This document shows positions 16,889 through 25,616 of a stretch of 64,000 nt of DNA, piece by piece. The notes under the pieces were generated by a model. It had not been told where the DNA came from, made no database searches, and worked only from the letters and a program-made list of their open reading frames with translations. How positions within the stretch are numbered: position 1 is the first letter of the stretch; each line of letters starts with the position of its first letter. A program made the translations under genes and the position numbers. Source of the DNA: Sedimenticola thiotaurini. GTDB lineage: Bacteria > Pseudomonadota > Gammaproteobacteria > Chromatiales > Chromatiaceae. The stretch lies in contig NZ_CP011412.1 in assembly GCF_001007875.1 (NCBI RefSeq), positions 2,170,001-2,234,000 on the forward strand, in the 5' to 3' direction.

Positions 16889-17761
16889 ATGACTGCCGAT
16901 TCAACACCCTCCACCGCGCCCCCCGGCCTGCTGCTGAGTGACGCCGGGCTGGACTCCACCCTGGCCGTCACCTCGCTGGATGAGTATGGCAGTCCCCGTG
17001 ACGGTCATGTGGCGGCGGAGCGGGCCCTGACCCTCTATCTGAACAAGCGTGAACTGGTCACCCTGATGACCCTGGGATCACAACCGGAAATGCTGGTACT
17101 GGGCTGGCTGCGCAACCAGCGCCTGGTGCAACGGGTTGAGCAGGTCGCCGTGATTCAGGTGGACTGGGAGACCGGTGCCGCCGCCATCCAGACCCGGGAG
17201 GAGATTCCCGATCTGGAGCAGCGCCTCAGTCGCAAGACCGTGACCACCGGTTGCGGCCAGGGCACCGTGTTCGGCGATCTGATGGATGACCTGGACCGGA
17301 TCTCCCTGCCAAAGCGTGAGCTCCGGCAATCCCTGATCTACGGCCTGCTGAATGCCCTGGATGAGCACAACCAGATCTACCGGCGGGCCGGCGCCGTGCA
17401 TGGTTGCGCCCTCTGTCAGGGCACCGAGATTCTCCATTTCGTCGAGGAGGTGGGTCGCCACAACGCCGTGGACACCATCGCCGGCCACATGTGGATGAAC
17501 CAGACCCCCGGCCACGACAAAATCTTCTACACCACCGGCAGACTCACCTCGGAGATGGTGATCAAGGTAGCGCAGATGGGTATACCGATTCTGCTCTCCC
17601 GTTCCGGTGTCACCCAGATGGGACTGGAGCTGGCCCAGCGCCTCGGCGTCACCCTGGTGGCCCGTGCCAAAGGCGAACATTTCCTACTCTATCACGGTAT
17701 CGAGCAGTTCCTGTTCGACCAGCCACCCCGCAGAATCAGACCGACAGGTAAAAAAGCATGA
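16889..17761 (+). CDS. fdhD: Formate dehydrogenase accessory sulfurtransferase FdhD
   Basis: A 290-residue FdhD, which passes sulfur to the molybdenum cofactor of formate dehydrogenase-type enzymes. The catalytic CxxC is seen as C173-ALC176 in AVHGCALCQGTEI, followed by VEEVGRHNAVDTIAG, and the C-terminal SRSGVTQMGLELAQRLGVTLVARAKG block is present. The ATG at 16889 was chosen because the conserved part starts shortly after it. It overlaps mobA by 4 bases, so cofactor maturation genes are coupled. No formate dehydrogenase is encoded in the window. Confidence 0.94.
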   Translation: MTADSTPSTAPPGLLLSDAGLDSTLAVTSLDEYGSPRDGHVAAERALTLYLNKRELVTLMTLGSQPEMLVLGWLRNQRLVQRVEQVAVIQVDWETGAAAIQTREEIPDLEQRLSRKTVTTGCGQGTVFGDLMDDLDRISLPKRELRQSLIYGLLNALDEHNQIYRRAGAVHGCALCQGTEILHFVEEVGRHNAVDTIAGHMWMNQTPGHDKIFYTTGRLTSEMVIKVAQMGIPILLSRSGVTQMGLELAQRLGVTLVARAKGEHFLLYHGIEQFLFDQPPRRIRPTGKKA

Positions 17762-18366
17762 GTGACCACCCCTCCCGCGGCTCCATTACCGCGGTTATCC
17801 TGGCTGGCGGCAAGGCCCGCCGCATGGGCGGACAGGACAAGGGCCTGGTGGAGCTGGCCGGCCAGCCCCTGATCGAACATGTGATCGCCCGTATCGCACC
17901 CCAGGTGAACCAGATCCTGATCAACGCCAACCGCAATACTGAACAGTATGCCCGCTACGGCCACCCGGTGGTCAGCGACACCCTGAGCGATTTCCAGGGC
18001 CCCCTGGCCGGCTTTCTGGCCGCCATGCAGCAGGTGGAGAGCGACTTTATCGTCACGCTCCCCTGTGACGGCCCCTGCCTGCCGGCAGATCTGGTCAACC
18101 GCCTCTACCACGCCCAGCAGGCGGCTGGGGCGGAGATCGCGGTGGCCCATGACGGCAACCGCATGCAGCCGGTCTACGCCCTCATCTCCACCCGCCTGCA
18201 ACCGAGCCTGGAAGAGTTCCTGGCCGCCGGGGAACGGAAGATCGACTGGTGGTACCGGAAGCACAACACGGTCACCGCCGACTTCTCCGATATCCCGGAC
18301 ACCTTCCTGAATATCAACACCCTGGAAGAGCGGGACCGGTTCAGGGAGGCCGGCCAACCGGGTTGA
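17758..18366 (+). CDS. mobA: Molybdenum cofactor guanylyltransferase MobA
   Basis: A 202-residue nucleotidyltransferase that joins GMP to molybdopterin to form the guanine dinucleotide cofactor. The nucleotide-binding loop is ILAGGKARRMGGQDKGL near the N-terminus, with LPCDGPCLPADLV for the metal-binding aspartate region. The start overlaps fdhD by 4 bases. The partner fdhD gene upstream supports the assignment. Confidence 0.94.
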   Translation: MSDHPSRGSITAVILAGGKARRMGGQDKGLVELAGQPLIEHVIARIAPQVNQILINANRNTEQYARYGHPVVSDTLSDFQGPLAGFLAAMQQVESDFIVTLPCDGPCLPADLVNRLYHAQQAAGAEIAVAHDGNRMQPVYALISTRLQPSLEEFLAAGERKIDWWYRKHNTVTADFSDIPDTFLNINTLEERDRFREAGQPG

Positions 18367-18394
18367 GCGGGGAAGGGGCCCTCCCGGCGTCCGA

Positions 18395-19582
18395 TCAGGG
18401 CGCGAACGCCTGAATGCCGGTCTGGGCACGGCCCAGGATCAGGGCATGCACATCATGGGTGCCTTCGTAGGTATTGACCGCCTCCAGGTTCATGGCGTGC
18501 CGGATCACATGGAACTCGTCGGAGATCCCGTTACCGCCGTGCATGTCCCGGGCCATACGGGCAATATCCAGTGCCTTGCCGGCGTTGTTACGCTTCATCA
18601 GGGAGATCGCCTCCGGTGCCGCCTGACCGCTATCGAACAGTCGCCCCAGTTGCAGGCAGCCTTGCAGTCCCAGGGTGATCTCGGTCTGCATATTGGCCAG
18701 TTTCAGCTGAATGAGCTGGTTGGCCGCCAGCGGTCGGCCAAACTGTTGGCGATCCAGGGTGTAGTTGCGCGCCCGGTGCCAGCACTCCTCCGCCGCCCCC
18801 AGTACCCCCCAGGCGATACCGTAGCGGGCGCGGTTGAGACAGCCGAACGGCCCCGCCAATCCCTGCACATTGGGCAGCAAGTTCTCCTCCGGCACCAACA
18901 CCTGGTCCATGACGATCTCGCCGGTGATGGAGGCGCGCAGGGAGAACTTGCCCTCGATCTTGGGTGCGGACAGTCCCGGCATTCCCTTCTCCAGGATAAA
19001 ACCGCGAATCACCCCGGCGTCATCCTTGGCCCAGACCACGAACAGGTCGGCAATCGGTGAGTTGGTGATCCACATCTTGGCGCCGGACAGGGCGTAACCA
19101 CCCTCCACCTTGCGGGCACGGGTTTTCATGCCGGCCGGATCGGAACCGTGATCCGGCTCGGTCAGGCCGAAACAGCCCACCAGCTCACCCCTGGCCAGTC
19201 CCGGCAGGTATTTGCGGCGCTGCTGTTCGGTACCATAGGCGTGAATGGGATACATCACCAGGCTGGACTGCACACTCATGGCGGAACGGTAACCGGAGTC
19301 GACCCGCTCCACTTCCCGGGCAATCAGGCCATAGCAGACATAATTGAGCCCGGCGCAGCCGTAACCCTCAATCGTGGCGCCGAGCAGACCCAACTCCCCC
19401 ATCTCGTTCATGATGTCACGATCGAAATGCTCATGGCGGTTAGCCTCCAGCACCCGAGGCATCAACCGCTCCTGACAGTATTTGTGGGCACTGTCCCGCA
19501 CCATCCGCTCCTCCTCGCTGAGCTGTTGATCCAGGAGTAACGGGTCTTCCCATTTGAACGGCGCTCTAGTCTTTGAGTTCAT
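18395..19582 (-). CDS. gcdH: Glutaryl-CoA dehydrogenase
   Basis: A 395-residue acyl-CoA dehydrogenase of the glutaryl-CoA type (oxidation and decarboxylation to crotonyl-CoA). Landmarks are [12 protein letters not shown] for FAD binding, [19 protein letters not shown], and the catalytic base Glu373 in [20 protein letters not shown]. The Tyr before the catalytic Glu is kept, as in the decarboxylating form. It could serve lysine, tryptophan or aromatic (benzoyl-CoA) catabolism. It is convergent with mobA. Confidence 0.93.
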   Translation of the reverse strand: MNSKTRAPFKWEDPLLLDQQLSEEERMVRDSAHKYCQERLMPRVLEANRHEHFDRDIMNEMGELGLLGATIEGYGCAGLNYVCYGLIAREVERVDSGYRSAMSVQSSLVMYPIHAYGTEQQRRKYLPGLARGELVGCFGLTEPDHGSDPAGMKTRARKVEGGYALSGAKMWITNSPIADLFVVWAKDDAGVIRGFILEKGMPGLSAPKIEGKFSLRASITGEIVMDQVLVPEENLLPNVQGLAGPFGCLNRARYGIAWGVLGAAEECWHRARNYTLDRQQFGRPLAANQLIQLKLANMQTEITLGLQGCLQLGRLFDSGQAAPEAISLMKRNNAGKALDIARMARDMHGGNGISDEFHVIRHAMNLEAVNTYEGTHDVHALILGRAQTGIQAFAP

Positions 19583-19789
19583 AGCGATCTTCTTCAGTGA
19601 ATTGAATTAGCGATTTGACCCCGGCGGGCACCGCTGCCATCCGGTGCTGGTGAGGCGCTTCTGATCAGACCAATCATACGCTCCCCGGTCAAGTCCGCCG
19701 AGACGGTTTAATCTGTGTCCCGGTCCGTTGAACCCCGGCCCATCCCGGAGTATGGTGACAGCTGCATTTTTGGGAGGCTTCCCCCTGTT

Positions 19790-20647
19790 ATGAGTAATCC
19801 ACGTCAATCCCTGTTCTGGATGGGAATCTACCTGGCGCTGGTCACCGGCGTCTGTCTGCTGCTGTTCGTCCCCCTGCAGGCCGCTTTCATGGCCAATCCG
19901 GGATTCAACTCGGTGATCATGGGCGCCCTGTTGATCGGTATGATCATCAACATCCGCCATGTCATTGTGCTGGAGCCGGAGATCCGCTGGGTCACCCTGT
20001 TCCGTTCCGGGGAGGCGGGAATCTCCCTGGCCGAAAGCCCGCGTCTGATGAAGCCCCTGGCGCGTCATCTGCACGGACGCCGCAAAGATAGATTCAGACT
20101 CTCCGCCCTGTCGCTACGCACCGTGCTGGACGGGATTCGCGCCCGCCTCGACGAGTCCCGGGAGATCTCCCGCTACATGATCGGCCTGCTGGTGTTCCTC
20201 GGCCTGCTGGGCACCTTCTGGGGTCTGCTTGGCACCATCGCCTCGGTGAGCAGCGTGATCGACGGGCTGGACGTGGGCAACCGGGATTTTGGCGCCGTCT
20301 TTCAGCAACTGAAAGCCGGGTTGCAGCAGCCTCTGCAGGGTATGGGTACCGCCTTCAGCTCCTCCCTGTTCGGACTCGGCGGCTCCCTGGTGCTCGGCTT
20401 CCTCGACATCCTGGCCGGCCATGCCCAGAACCGTTTCTTCAATGACCTGGAGGAGTGGCTCTCCGGCCTCACCCAGCTGATCGACGAGCCCGGCAGCCAC
20501 CCACCCACCGAAGATGCCGACAACCTGGAGCTACGCCTCAACCAGCAGTTGCGGGAGAAGATGGAACAGCGCAACCGATCAGACCGGGAAGCGCCGCCGG
20601 CGCCTGACCGGATGGCTATCGATCAACCCGACAAAGACGACGGCTGA
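19790..20647 (+). CDS. MotA/TolQ/ExbB-type proton channel subunit
   Basis: A 285-residue membrane protein with two N-terminal helices (~10-32 and ~42-60), a cytoplasmic stretch, and a pair of helices around ~125-150 and ~185-215. The MotA/ExbB core reads FLGLLGTFWGLLGTIASVS and LQQPLQGMGTAFSSSLFGLGGSLVLGFLD. The ATG at 19790 has GGGAGG before it. It is followed after 7 bases by an OmpA-domain partner, giving a stator-like pair. Not flagellar MotA: the loop between helices 2 and 3 and the partner differ. Confidence 0.85.
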   Translation: MSNPRQSLFWMGIYLALVTGVCLLLFVPLQAAFMANPGFNSVIMGALLIGMIINIRHVIVLEPEIRWVTLFRSGEAGISLAESPRLMKPLARHLHGRRKDRFRLSALSLRTVLDGIRARLDESREISRYMIGLLVFLGLLGTFWGLLGTIASVSSVIDGLDVGNRDFGAVFQQLKAGLQQPLQGMGTAFSSSLFGLGGSLVLGFLDILAGHAQNRFFNDLEEWLSGLTQLIDEPGSHPPTEDADNLELRLNQQLREKMEQRNRSDREAPPAPDRMAIDQPDKDDG

Positions 20648-20654
20648 GGAGACC

Positions 20655-21932
20655 ATGTCCGCCTACTCACGCCGCTCCCGGCAGAGCATTAACGTCTGGC
20701 CAGGCTATGTGGACGCCCTGGCCGCCCTGCTGATGCTGGTGATTTTCGTCCTGCTGGTGTTCACCTTTGCCCAGTTCATGCTGTCCCAGATCCTCGCCAC
20801 CCAGGAGAGCGAGCTGGGTGATCTGGAACAGCGGCTCAACCAGCTCACCATCGAGCTCGGCCTGGAGCAGCAGAAGAACCGTGCCCTCACCAGCAACGTG
20901 GAAAATCTCTCCGGTATGATCAGCGAGCTCACCGAGCAGCGTTTCGACCTGACCAGCCAGATCGACCAACTGAAAGAGAGCCAGGCGACCGATCGCCAAC
21001 AGATCGAACAGCAGCTGCTCAATATCGCCAGCCTGCAACAGGACATCGACCGGCTGCGGCAACTGCGTGACCAGCTGGAGGGGGAAATTGGCAAACTGAG
21101 CGCCAATCTCCGGCAACAGAGCGACGAGGCGACCCAACTGCGCGATCGGAACAAGGCGCTGGAGGCACGCCTGGCCGAGGCCAACGAACGCACCCACCTG
21201 GCCCAGGTGGAGATCGAGGAGCGCAAGATTCGTATCCAGGCCCTCAGCGCCCTGGTGGGGGAGCAGTCCGAGGCGCTGAAAGAGCAGCGTCGCCTCTCTG
21301 CCGACGCCCAGGCCGAGATCGCCCTGCTCAAACAGCGCATCGACGGACTCCGTTCCCAACTGGAGGAGATCGGCCAGGCACTGGCGCTGGCGGAACGGCA
21401 GAAGCGGGAACAGGCGGCCGAGATCACCGATCTGGGCAAACGACTGAACGTGGAGCTGGCGCGGCGGGTCAACGAGCTGGAGCGCTATCGGTCGGATTTT
21501 TTCGGCCAGTTAAGCAGCCTGCTGAAATCCAATCCCTACATCCAGGTCAAGGGTGACCGGTTCCTGTTCCAGTCCGAGCTTCTGTTTGATTCGGGATCGG
21601 CCCAGCTGGGCGAGGCGGGTCAACGCCAGCTGGACGAACTGGCCCGGGTACTGCGGGATGTGATCAAGATCATCCCCGAACAGATCGACTGGATTCTGCG
21701 CATCGACGGGCACACTGACCGGGTACCGATCAAGAGCGCCCTGTTCGCCTCCAACTGGGAGCTCTCCACCGCCCGGGCTGTGTCCGTATTGCGCCACCTG
21801 GCGGCGCGGGGTATCTCCGAGCAGCGCATGGCAGCCACCGGTTTCGCCGAGTTCCATCCGCTGAACCCGGCCCATACCGAGGCGGCTTATCGCCAGAACC
21901 GCCGGATAGAGATCAAGCTGACCGCCCGCTAG
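20655..21932 (+). CDS. MotB-like protein with long coiled coil and OmpA peptidoglycan-binding domain
   Basis: A 425-residue protein. A single helix at ~18-42 (ALAALLMLVIFVLLVFTFAQF) follows the MotB-like motif WPGYVDALAAL. A coiled coil of about 225 residues rich in Glu, Gln, Leu and Arg spans ~50-285, and a C-terminal OmpA domain contains IDGHTDRVPI and NWELSTARAVSVLRHL. It would anchor the neighbouring ion-channel subunit to peptidoglycan across an unusually long spacer. The function of this conserved pair is not established as far as I know. Confidence 0.87.
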   Translation: MSAYSRRSRQSINVWPGYVDALAALLMLVIFVLLVFTFAQFMLSQILATQESELGDLEQRLNQLTIELGLEQQKNRALTSNVENLSGMISELTEQRFDLTSQIDQLKESQATDRQQIEQQLLNIASLQQDIDRLRQLRDQLEGEIGKLSANLRQQSDEATQLRDRNKALEARLAEANERTHLAQVEIEERKIRIQALSALVGEQSEALKEQRRLSADAQAEIALLKQRIDGLRSQLEEIGQALALAERQKREQAAEITDLGKRLNVELARRVNELERYRSDFFGQLSSLLKSNPYIQVKGDRFLFQSELLFDSGSAQLGEAGQRQLDELARVLRDVIKIIPEQIDWILRIDGHTDRVPIKSALFASNWELSTARAVSVLRHLAARGISEQRMAATGFAEFHPLNPAHTEAAYRQNRRIEIKLTAR

Positions 21933-21942
21933 CTCCACCGGT

Positions 21943-22167
21943 TCAGCGCTGGCCGGTGCGCAGAAACTCATCCACCAGGGCGTTGACAAGCTGCGCCTCG
22001 GACGCTGCACAGGGACACAGTTTCTGCCGTACTACCTGCAACGCACATTGATAAACTTCCGGGCGGGACCGGGCATTACACTGATCGATGTGCGAGCGGG
22101 CGATCTGCAGCAACTCATCAAAAGGTATCGCCTCCGCATACCAATCCAACGGGGTCGTTTTTGTCAT
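21943..22167 (-). CDS. Hypothetical protein (74 aa)
   Basis: A short helical protein starting MTKTTPLDWYAEAIPFDELLQ with four cysteines, two of them in KLCPCAAS. I do not recognise it. The ATG at 22167 is preceded by CAGGTGA. It is convergent with the OmpA-domain gene, 10 bases apart, which supports it being a real gene in that slot. Confidence 0.55.
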   Translation of the reverse strand: MTKTTPLDWYAEAIPFDELLQIARSHIDQCNARSRPEVYQCALQVVRQKLCPCAASEAQLVNALVDEFLRTGQR

Positions 22168-22647
22168 GGCATCACCTGTGATATCAACCCAAAGGCATTT
22201 CGTCACCACCCGTTACCGGATCAACAATAGAAACAGCGCGTCACCGGTCTGCTCTATGCTGATCTATAGGAAGAGCTTAGACGCCCATTTCAGAAACCCA
22301 TAGGGAACTTGCACCGAACCAAGCCGACAGGGTGCTGTTGATCTGTGCAGCAACTGGAACAGTTGTCTCCCACACAGTTAAAATTCCATGAATTGATACC
22401 CTATTCGGTGAATACAAAACCGATCTCCGCTATGACGCCCTTTTGGCAATCCCCATGTACGTCGCAATGCGCCATTTAAGGGCTCCCCGCACCATAAAAA
22501 AGCAACAAACAGCAGACCGGAAGCTGCGGGGCGGAAGCCGCCCGGCAGCGTCACCGCAATTTTTCAATCAGTTTTGAATCAACCCAACCATTTCCGACCG
22601 ACCTGGTCCACCTGCTGCGGATAATGATCCCTGTCCCACCGCGCCGG

Positions 22648-22669
22648 TAATGATTCATTTGAATCATTA
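22648..22669. promoter_or_regulatory. Perfect palindrome, candidate operator of the RpiR regulator
   Basis: TAATGATTC and GAATCATTA form 9-bp perfect arms around ATTT. The site ends 11 bases before the sigma-54 -24 element, centred about 48 bases upstream of the predicted transcription start. That is too close for a typical enhancer-bound activator and suits a repressor or co-regulator, most simply the RpiR protein encoded just downstream. Confidence 0.6.
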
Positions 22670-22680
22670 TCAATTTCCAG

Positions 22681-22696
22681 TGGCACACCTATTGCA
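22681..22696 (+). promoter_or_regulatory. Sigma-54 promoter for the RpiR/ureohydrolase operon
   Basis: TGGCAC-N5-TTGCA matches the RpoN -24/-12 consensus exactly: GG at 22682-22683 and GC at 22694-22695 with the obligatory 10 bases between. Transcription would start near 22707, 24 bases before the RpiR ATG at 22731. It implies nitrogen-related or enhancer-dependent control of the operon. Confidence 0.82.
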
Positions 22697-22730
22697 ATAT
22701 CGGTTCTGTCAACCCAACAAGGGACCGAAA

Positions 22731-23603
22731 ATGAACCAAGCCGAAGTCACTGCCCAACTCAAAGCGATATACGAGGAGCTGCCACGTCAAGAACGTCTGG
22801 CAGCCAGCTTTGTTCTGGAATATCCGCGAGAAGTGGCGGTGATGTCGATGCGTGAGCAGTCCCGACTGGCGGGCGTTCCACCTTCCACCATGACCCGCCT
22901 TGCAAAGCGGATCGGTTTAAGTGGTTATGACGCCTTGCGGGAAGCATTTATCGATACCATCAGGGCAAAAGGCAATGTATACGAATCCCGTGTGCCTGGC
23001 CTGGTGGCAAAGAATCAGCAAGGGGAAGACTCGCTTCTGCGTGACCTGATCGCAAGCGCGCTTTCTAACACGGAATCTCTCTACCAGCAGGAAATATTTG
23101 AAAGTATTACCCGGGCCAGCAAGTTACTGGGTGATGCACGCACCATATACTGCCTGGGGATGCGTTCATCTTTTCCCGTCGTATTCCATTTTCACCATGT
23201 CAGCTCCTGGTTTACCAATAATGTCCAGCTGATAGATGGTGCCGGTGAGACCGGCATCATGTCCCTTATGCATGACCTGGGACCCAAAGACGTGTTGCTG
23301 GTTGTCAGTCTGGAACCCCATGCACGTCGCACGGTTACCCTATGCCGTCATCTTGCCCAGAAAAAAATACGTATTGTCGCCATTACAGATAACGCCAGCT
23401 CGCCTTTCGCCCGACTGGCCAATGAAAGCATCCTGGTAAAAAAAACCACCACCTCATTTTTTGACTCCCTGACCCCGGCATTTCTGGTCACGGAACTTCT
23501 GATCGCCCTGTTTGCTGCCAACGCACGGATCGATATCCATTCGGCCGTAAAAAAAACCGAAGAGCAGTTATGGGAAGTCGGAGAGTGGTGGAGCCTGGAT
23601 TAA
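22731..23603 (+). CDS. RpiR-family (HTH + SIS) transcriptional regulator
   Basis: A 290-residue regulator: N-terminal RpiR HTH (residues ~1-80, with QSRLAGVPPSTMTRLAKRIGLSG as landmark, residues 44-66) and C-terminal SIS domain (~125-270, with ARTIYCLGMRSSFPV and PKDVLLVVS). RpiR proteins sense phosphosugars or other metabolites. The ATG at 22731 follows GGGACC weakly; it lies just behind the sigma-54 promoter and is the first gene of the catabolic operon, so it probably regulates it. Base composition from here to ~30.8 kb looks lower in GC than the flanks. Confidence 0.9.
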   Translation: MNQAEVTAQLKAIYEELPRQERLAASFVLEYPREVAVMSMREQSRLAGVPPSTMTRLAKRIGLSGYDALREAFIDTIRAKGNVYESRVPGLVAKNQQGEDSLLRDLIASALSNTESLYQQEIFESITRASKLLGDARTIYCLGMRSSFPVVFHFHHVSSWFTNNVQLIDGAGETGIMSLMHDLGPKDVLLVVSLEPHARRTVTLCRHLAQKKIRIVAITDNASSPFARLANESILVKKTTTSFFDSLTPAFLVTELLIALFAANARIDIHSAVKKTEEQLWEVGEWWSLD

Positions 23604-23630
23604 CCAACAACTGTGAGAAGCAGAGTAACC

Positions 23631-24614
23631 ATGAACTATAAACCTGAACTGTTAACCGCCCCTAAACACGGTCACAAAAGTCTCTTTTATTCCGAGTACG
23701 TCAGCGATCTGAATACTCTGGATAGGGTGGATATTGCTGTATTGGGCATCCCCTACGGCTCCCCCTACACAATTGACGAAGTGACTAACGATCAAACCAA
23801 TGCACCGACCGCTGTACGTCAGGCCACTGATCGTGCGGTGCGCAGCATCGAACGTTACGACTTTGACCTGGGTGGTCCCCTGATGGCGGGTCAGGATATT
23901 CGTATGATCGATTGTGGCGACATCGCCGGCGATGCCCGCGCACTCGGACAGCACTATAAAGCAGCCGAAGCGGTCGTCCGCAAAATTCTACAACTCGGTG
24001 GCATGCCCCTGGTGATCGGTGGCGACCATGGTGTGCCCATCCCCGTCATACAGGCGTTAGACGAGTTGGGGGAGACCATTACATTGATCCATATCGATGC
24101 TCATCTTGACTGGCGTGAGGAGGTCAATGGTGTGACCGATGGTTATTCAAGCCCAATTCGCCGTGCCGCGGAAATGTCCCATGTTGGAGAAATCTGGCAA
24201 ATCGGTCTACGTGCCAATGGCTCGGCACGCCAGGAAGAGGTGGATGCGGCGCTCGCCTATGGCGCCAACCTGGTCCCCGCTCACCAATTGCATGATGAAG
24301 GGATAGAGAGCCTGCTGGAAAGAATCCCGGATAACGGACATTACTATATTACCTGCGACGCCGATGGCGTCGACCCCACCATCATGCCCGCAGTCAATGG
24401 CCCTGCCCTTGGGGGCGTTACCTATGATCAGATGCGCAAACTGATTCAAGGCCTGGTCCGGAAAGGAAAGGTGGTCGGTATGGATATCGTCGAGATTACG
24501 CCCAAGAAAGACCTGAATCAGATCACTGCTGTCACAGCCTGCCGCTTCTTCGTAAATCTGATTGGCACCGCCGTACGTGCCGGTTATTTCAACAGAAAGA
24601 AAGACCTGAAATGA
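23631..24614 (+). CDS. Ureohydrolase (agmatinase/arginase family)
   Basis: A 327-residue metal-dependent hydrolase that should release urea from a guanidino compound. All six Mn ligands are in place: His133 (GGDH), Asp156, His158, Asp160 (IDAHLD), Asp243 and Asp245 (CDADGVD); Glu288 of the MDIVEIT motif is also present. The segment DPTIMPAVNGPALGG replaces the classical DPSFAPGTGTP of agmatinase, pointing to a divergent subgroup whose substrate I cannot name. Located between the regulator and a transporter binding protein; substrate may be 4-guanidinobutyrate or another arginine derivative. Confidence 0.88.
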   Translation: MNYKPELLTAPKHGHKSLFYSEYVSDLNTLDRVDIAVLGIPYGSPYTIDEVTNDQTNAPTAVRQATDRAVRSIERYDFDLGGPLMAGQDIRMIDCGDIAGDARALGQHYKAAEAVVRKILQLGGMPLVIGGDHGVPIPVIQALDELGETITLIHIDAHLDWREEVNGVTDGYSSPIRRAAEMSHVGEIWQIGLRANGSARQEEVDAALAYGANLVPAHQLHDEGIESLLERIPDNGHYYITCDADGVDPTIMPAVNGPALGGVTYDQMRKLIQGLVRKGKVVGMDIVEITPKKDLNQITAVTACRFFVNLIGTAVRAGYFNRKKDLK

Positions 24615-24659
24615 AACCTCTTTCCACCCGCAATCACATCAACTGAATAGGTATATGAG

Positions 24660-25448
24660 ATGAAAAAACAATTTGTACTCGCTGCTATTTTGGGAATCAC
24701 CGCCTCGCTCTCCAGCCTGTCCGCTAACGCTGCCGATTTGCTGGATACGATTATGCAAAACAAGGTTGTCAGAATTGCTGTACCCCAGGACTATCCACCA
24801 TACGGCTCTGTCGGCAGCGACATGCAGCCACAGGGTATCGATATCGATACCGCCAGATTGATTGCCGACAAGCTTAACGTAAGACTGCAGTTAATCCCGG
24901 TGACCGGCCCGAACCGCGTACCTTATCTGCAGAGCGGTAAGGCCGACATGACCATATCGTCGTTAGGTAAAACCGAAGAGCGGGCCAAAGTGATCGATTA
25001 CAGCATCGCCTATGCACCGTTCTTCGACGCCGTGTTCGGTAAAGCCGATCTGGATGTCAGTACCGGCGAAGAGCTGGCAGGTAAAACTGTCGCCGTGACC
25101 CGCGGTTCAATGCAGGATGATGAGTTGAGTCAATTCGCACCGAATGCGGTGATTCGCCGTTTCGAGGATAACAACAGCACCATCTCTTCCTACCTTTCCG
25201 GCCAGACCGAGTTGGTCGCCATCGGTACAACGGTGACGGCGGCACTTAAGAAAAAGGATCCGGACCTGGATATCAACCTGAAACTGATCCTGTCAAATGC
25301 CCCCTGTTATGTCGGCCTGCCCAAGGGCAATCCCAAGCTGGTGGCGAAGGTGAACGAAATCCTGCGCGAGGCGAAAGCGGACGGCACCATCGATGCAATT
25401 TCACAGAAATGGCTGGGCGCTCCCGCTGGAGATCTTCCTGAATCCTGA
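24660..25448 (+). CDS. Periplasmic amino-acid-type ABC substrate-binding protein
   Basis: A 262-residue family-3 solute-binding protein with signal peptide MKKQFVLAAILGITASLSSL ending near ANA-ADL. The core shows VRIAVPQDYPPYG, QGIDIDTARLIADKLNV, KADMTISSLGKTEERAKVID and the C-terminal SQKWLGAP. It would deliver a polar amino acid or related compound to the permeases encoded 1.5 kb downstream. The ureohydrolase gene before it suggests a guanidino or arginine-like ligand. Confidence 0.9.
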   Translation: MKKQFVLAAILGITASLSSLSANAADLLDTIMQNKVVRIAVPQDYPPYGSVGSDMQPQGIDIDTARLIADKLNVRLQLIPVTGPNRVPYLQSGKADMTISSLGKTEERAKVIDYSIAYAPFFDAVFGKADLDVSTGEELAGKTVAVTRGSMQDDELSQFAPNAVIRRFEDNNSTISSYLSGQTELVAIGTTVTAALKKKDPDLDINLKLILSNAPCYVGLPKGNPKLVAKVNEILREAKADGTIDAISQKWLGAPAGDLPES

Positions 25449-25616
25449 TCATGAATGGACAGCCGGGGAGCCTGTGGAACGCTCCATGGTCTCCTCGGCA
25501 ATCCATGGCAGGTTCTGACAAATCACCGGCTTGCCGCAACAGGCATCACAACACGACAGAAGCCCACTAACCACCTTTACCATTGCTGACCACAAGCGTA
25601 GTAGTCCGGAGTAACA

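Larger units (their letters stand above)
22168..22730. other. Intergenic region holding the sigma-54 promoter of the catabolic operon
   Basis: About 560 bases without a credible gene. The last 80 bases hold a 22-bp perfect palindrome (22648-22669) and a sigma-54 promoter (22681-22696), described separately. Further upstream there is a short inverted repeat CAACTG-N3-CAGTTG at 22351-22365 and a spaced GCACC/GGTGC pair at 22311-22335, either of which might be an activator site, but both are weak evidence. The rest shows nothing I can name. Confidence 0.6.

Noticed and set aside
19790-21932. Zorya-type anti-phage system (ZorA/ZorB are MotA/MotB-like)
   Set aside because: No ZorC, ZorD or ZorE helicase/nuclease partner lies beside the pair; neighbours are gcdH and a small hypothetical gene, and the coiled coil is on the OmpA subunit rather than on the channel subunit.
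22311-22335. NtrC-type enhancer (GCACC ... GGTGC)
   Set aside because: The half-sites are 15 bases apart instead of the usual 7, and only the core five bases match.
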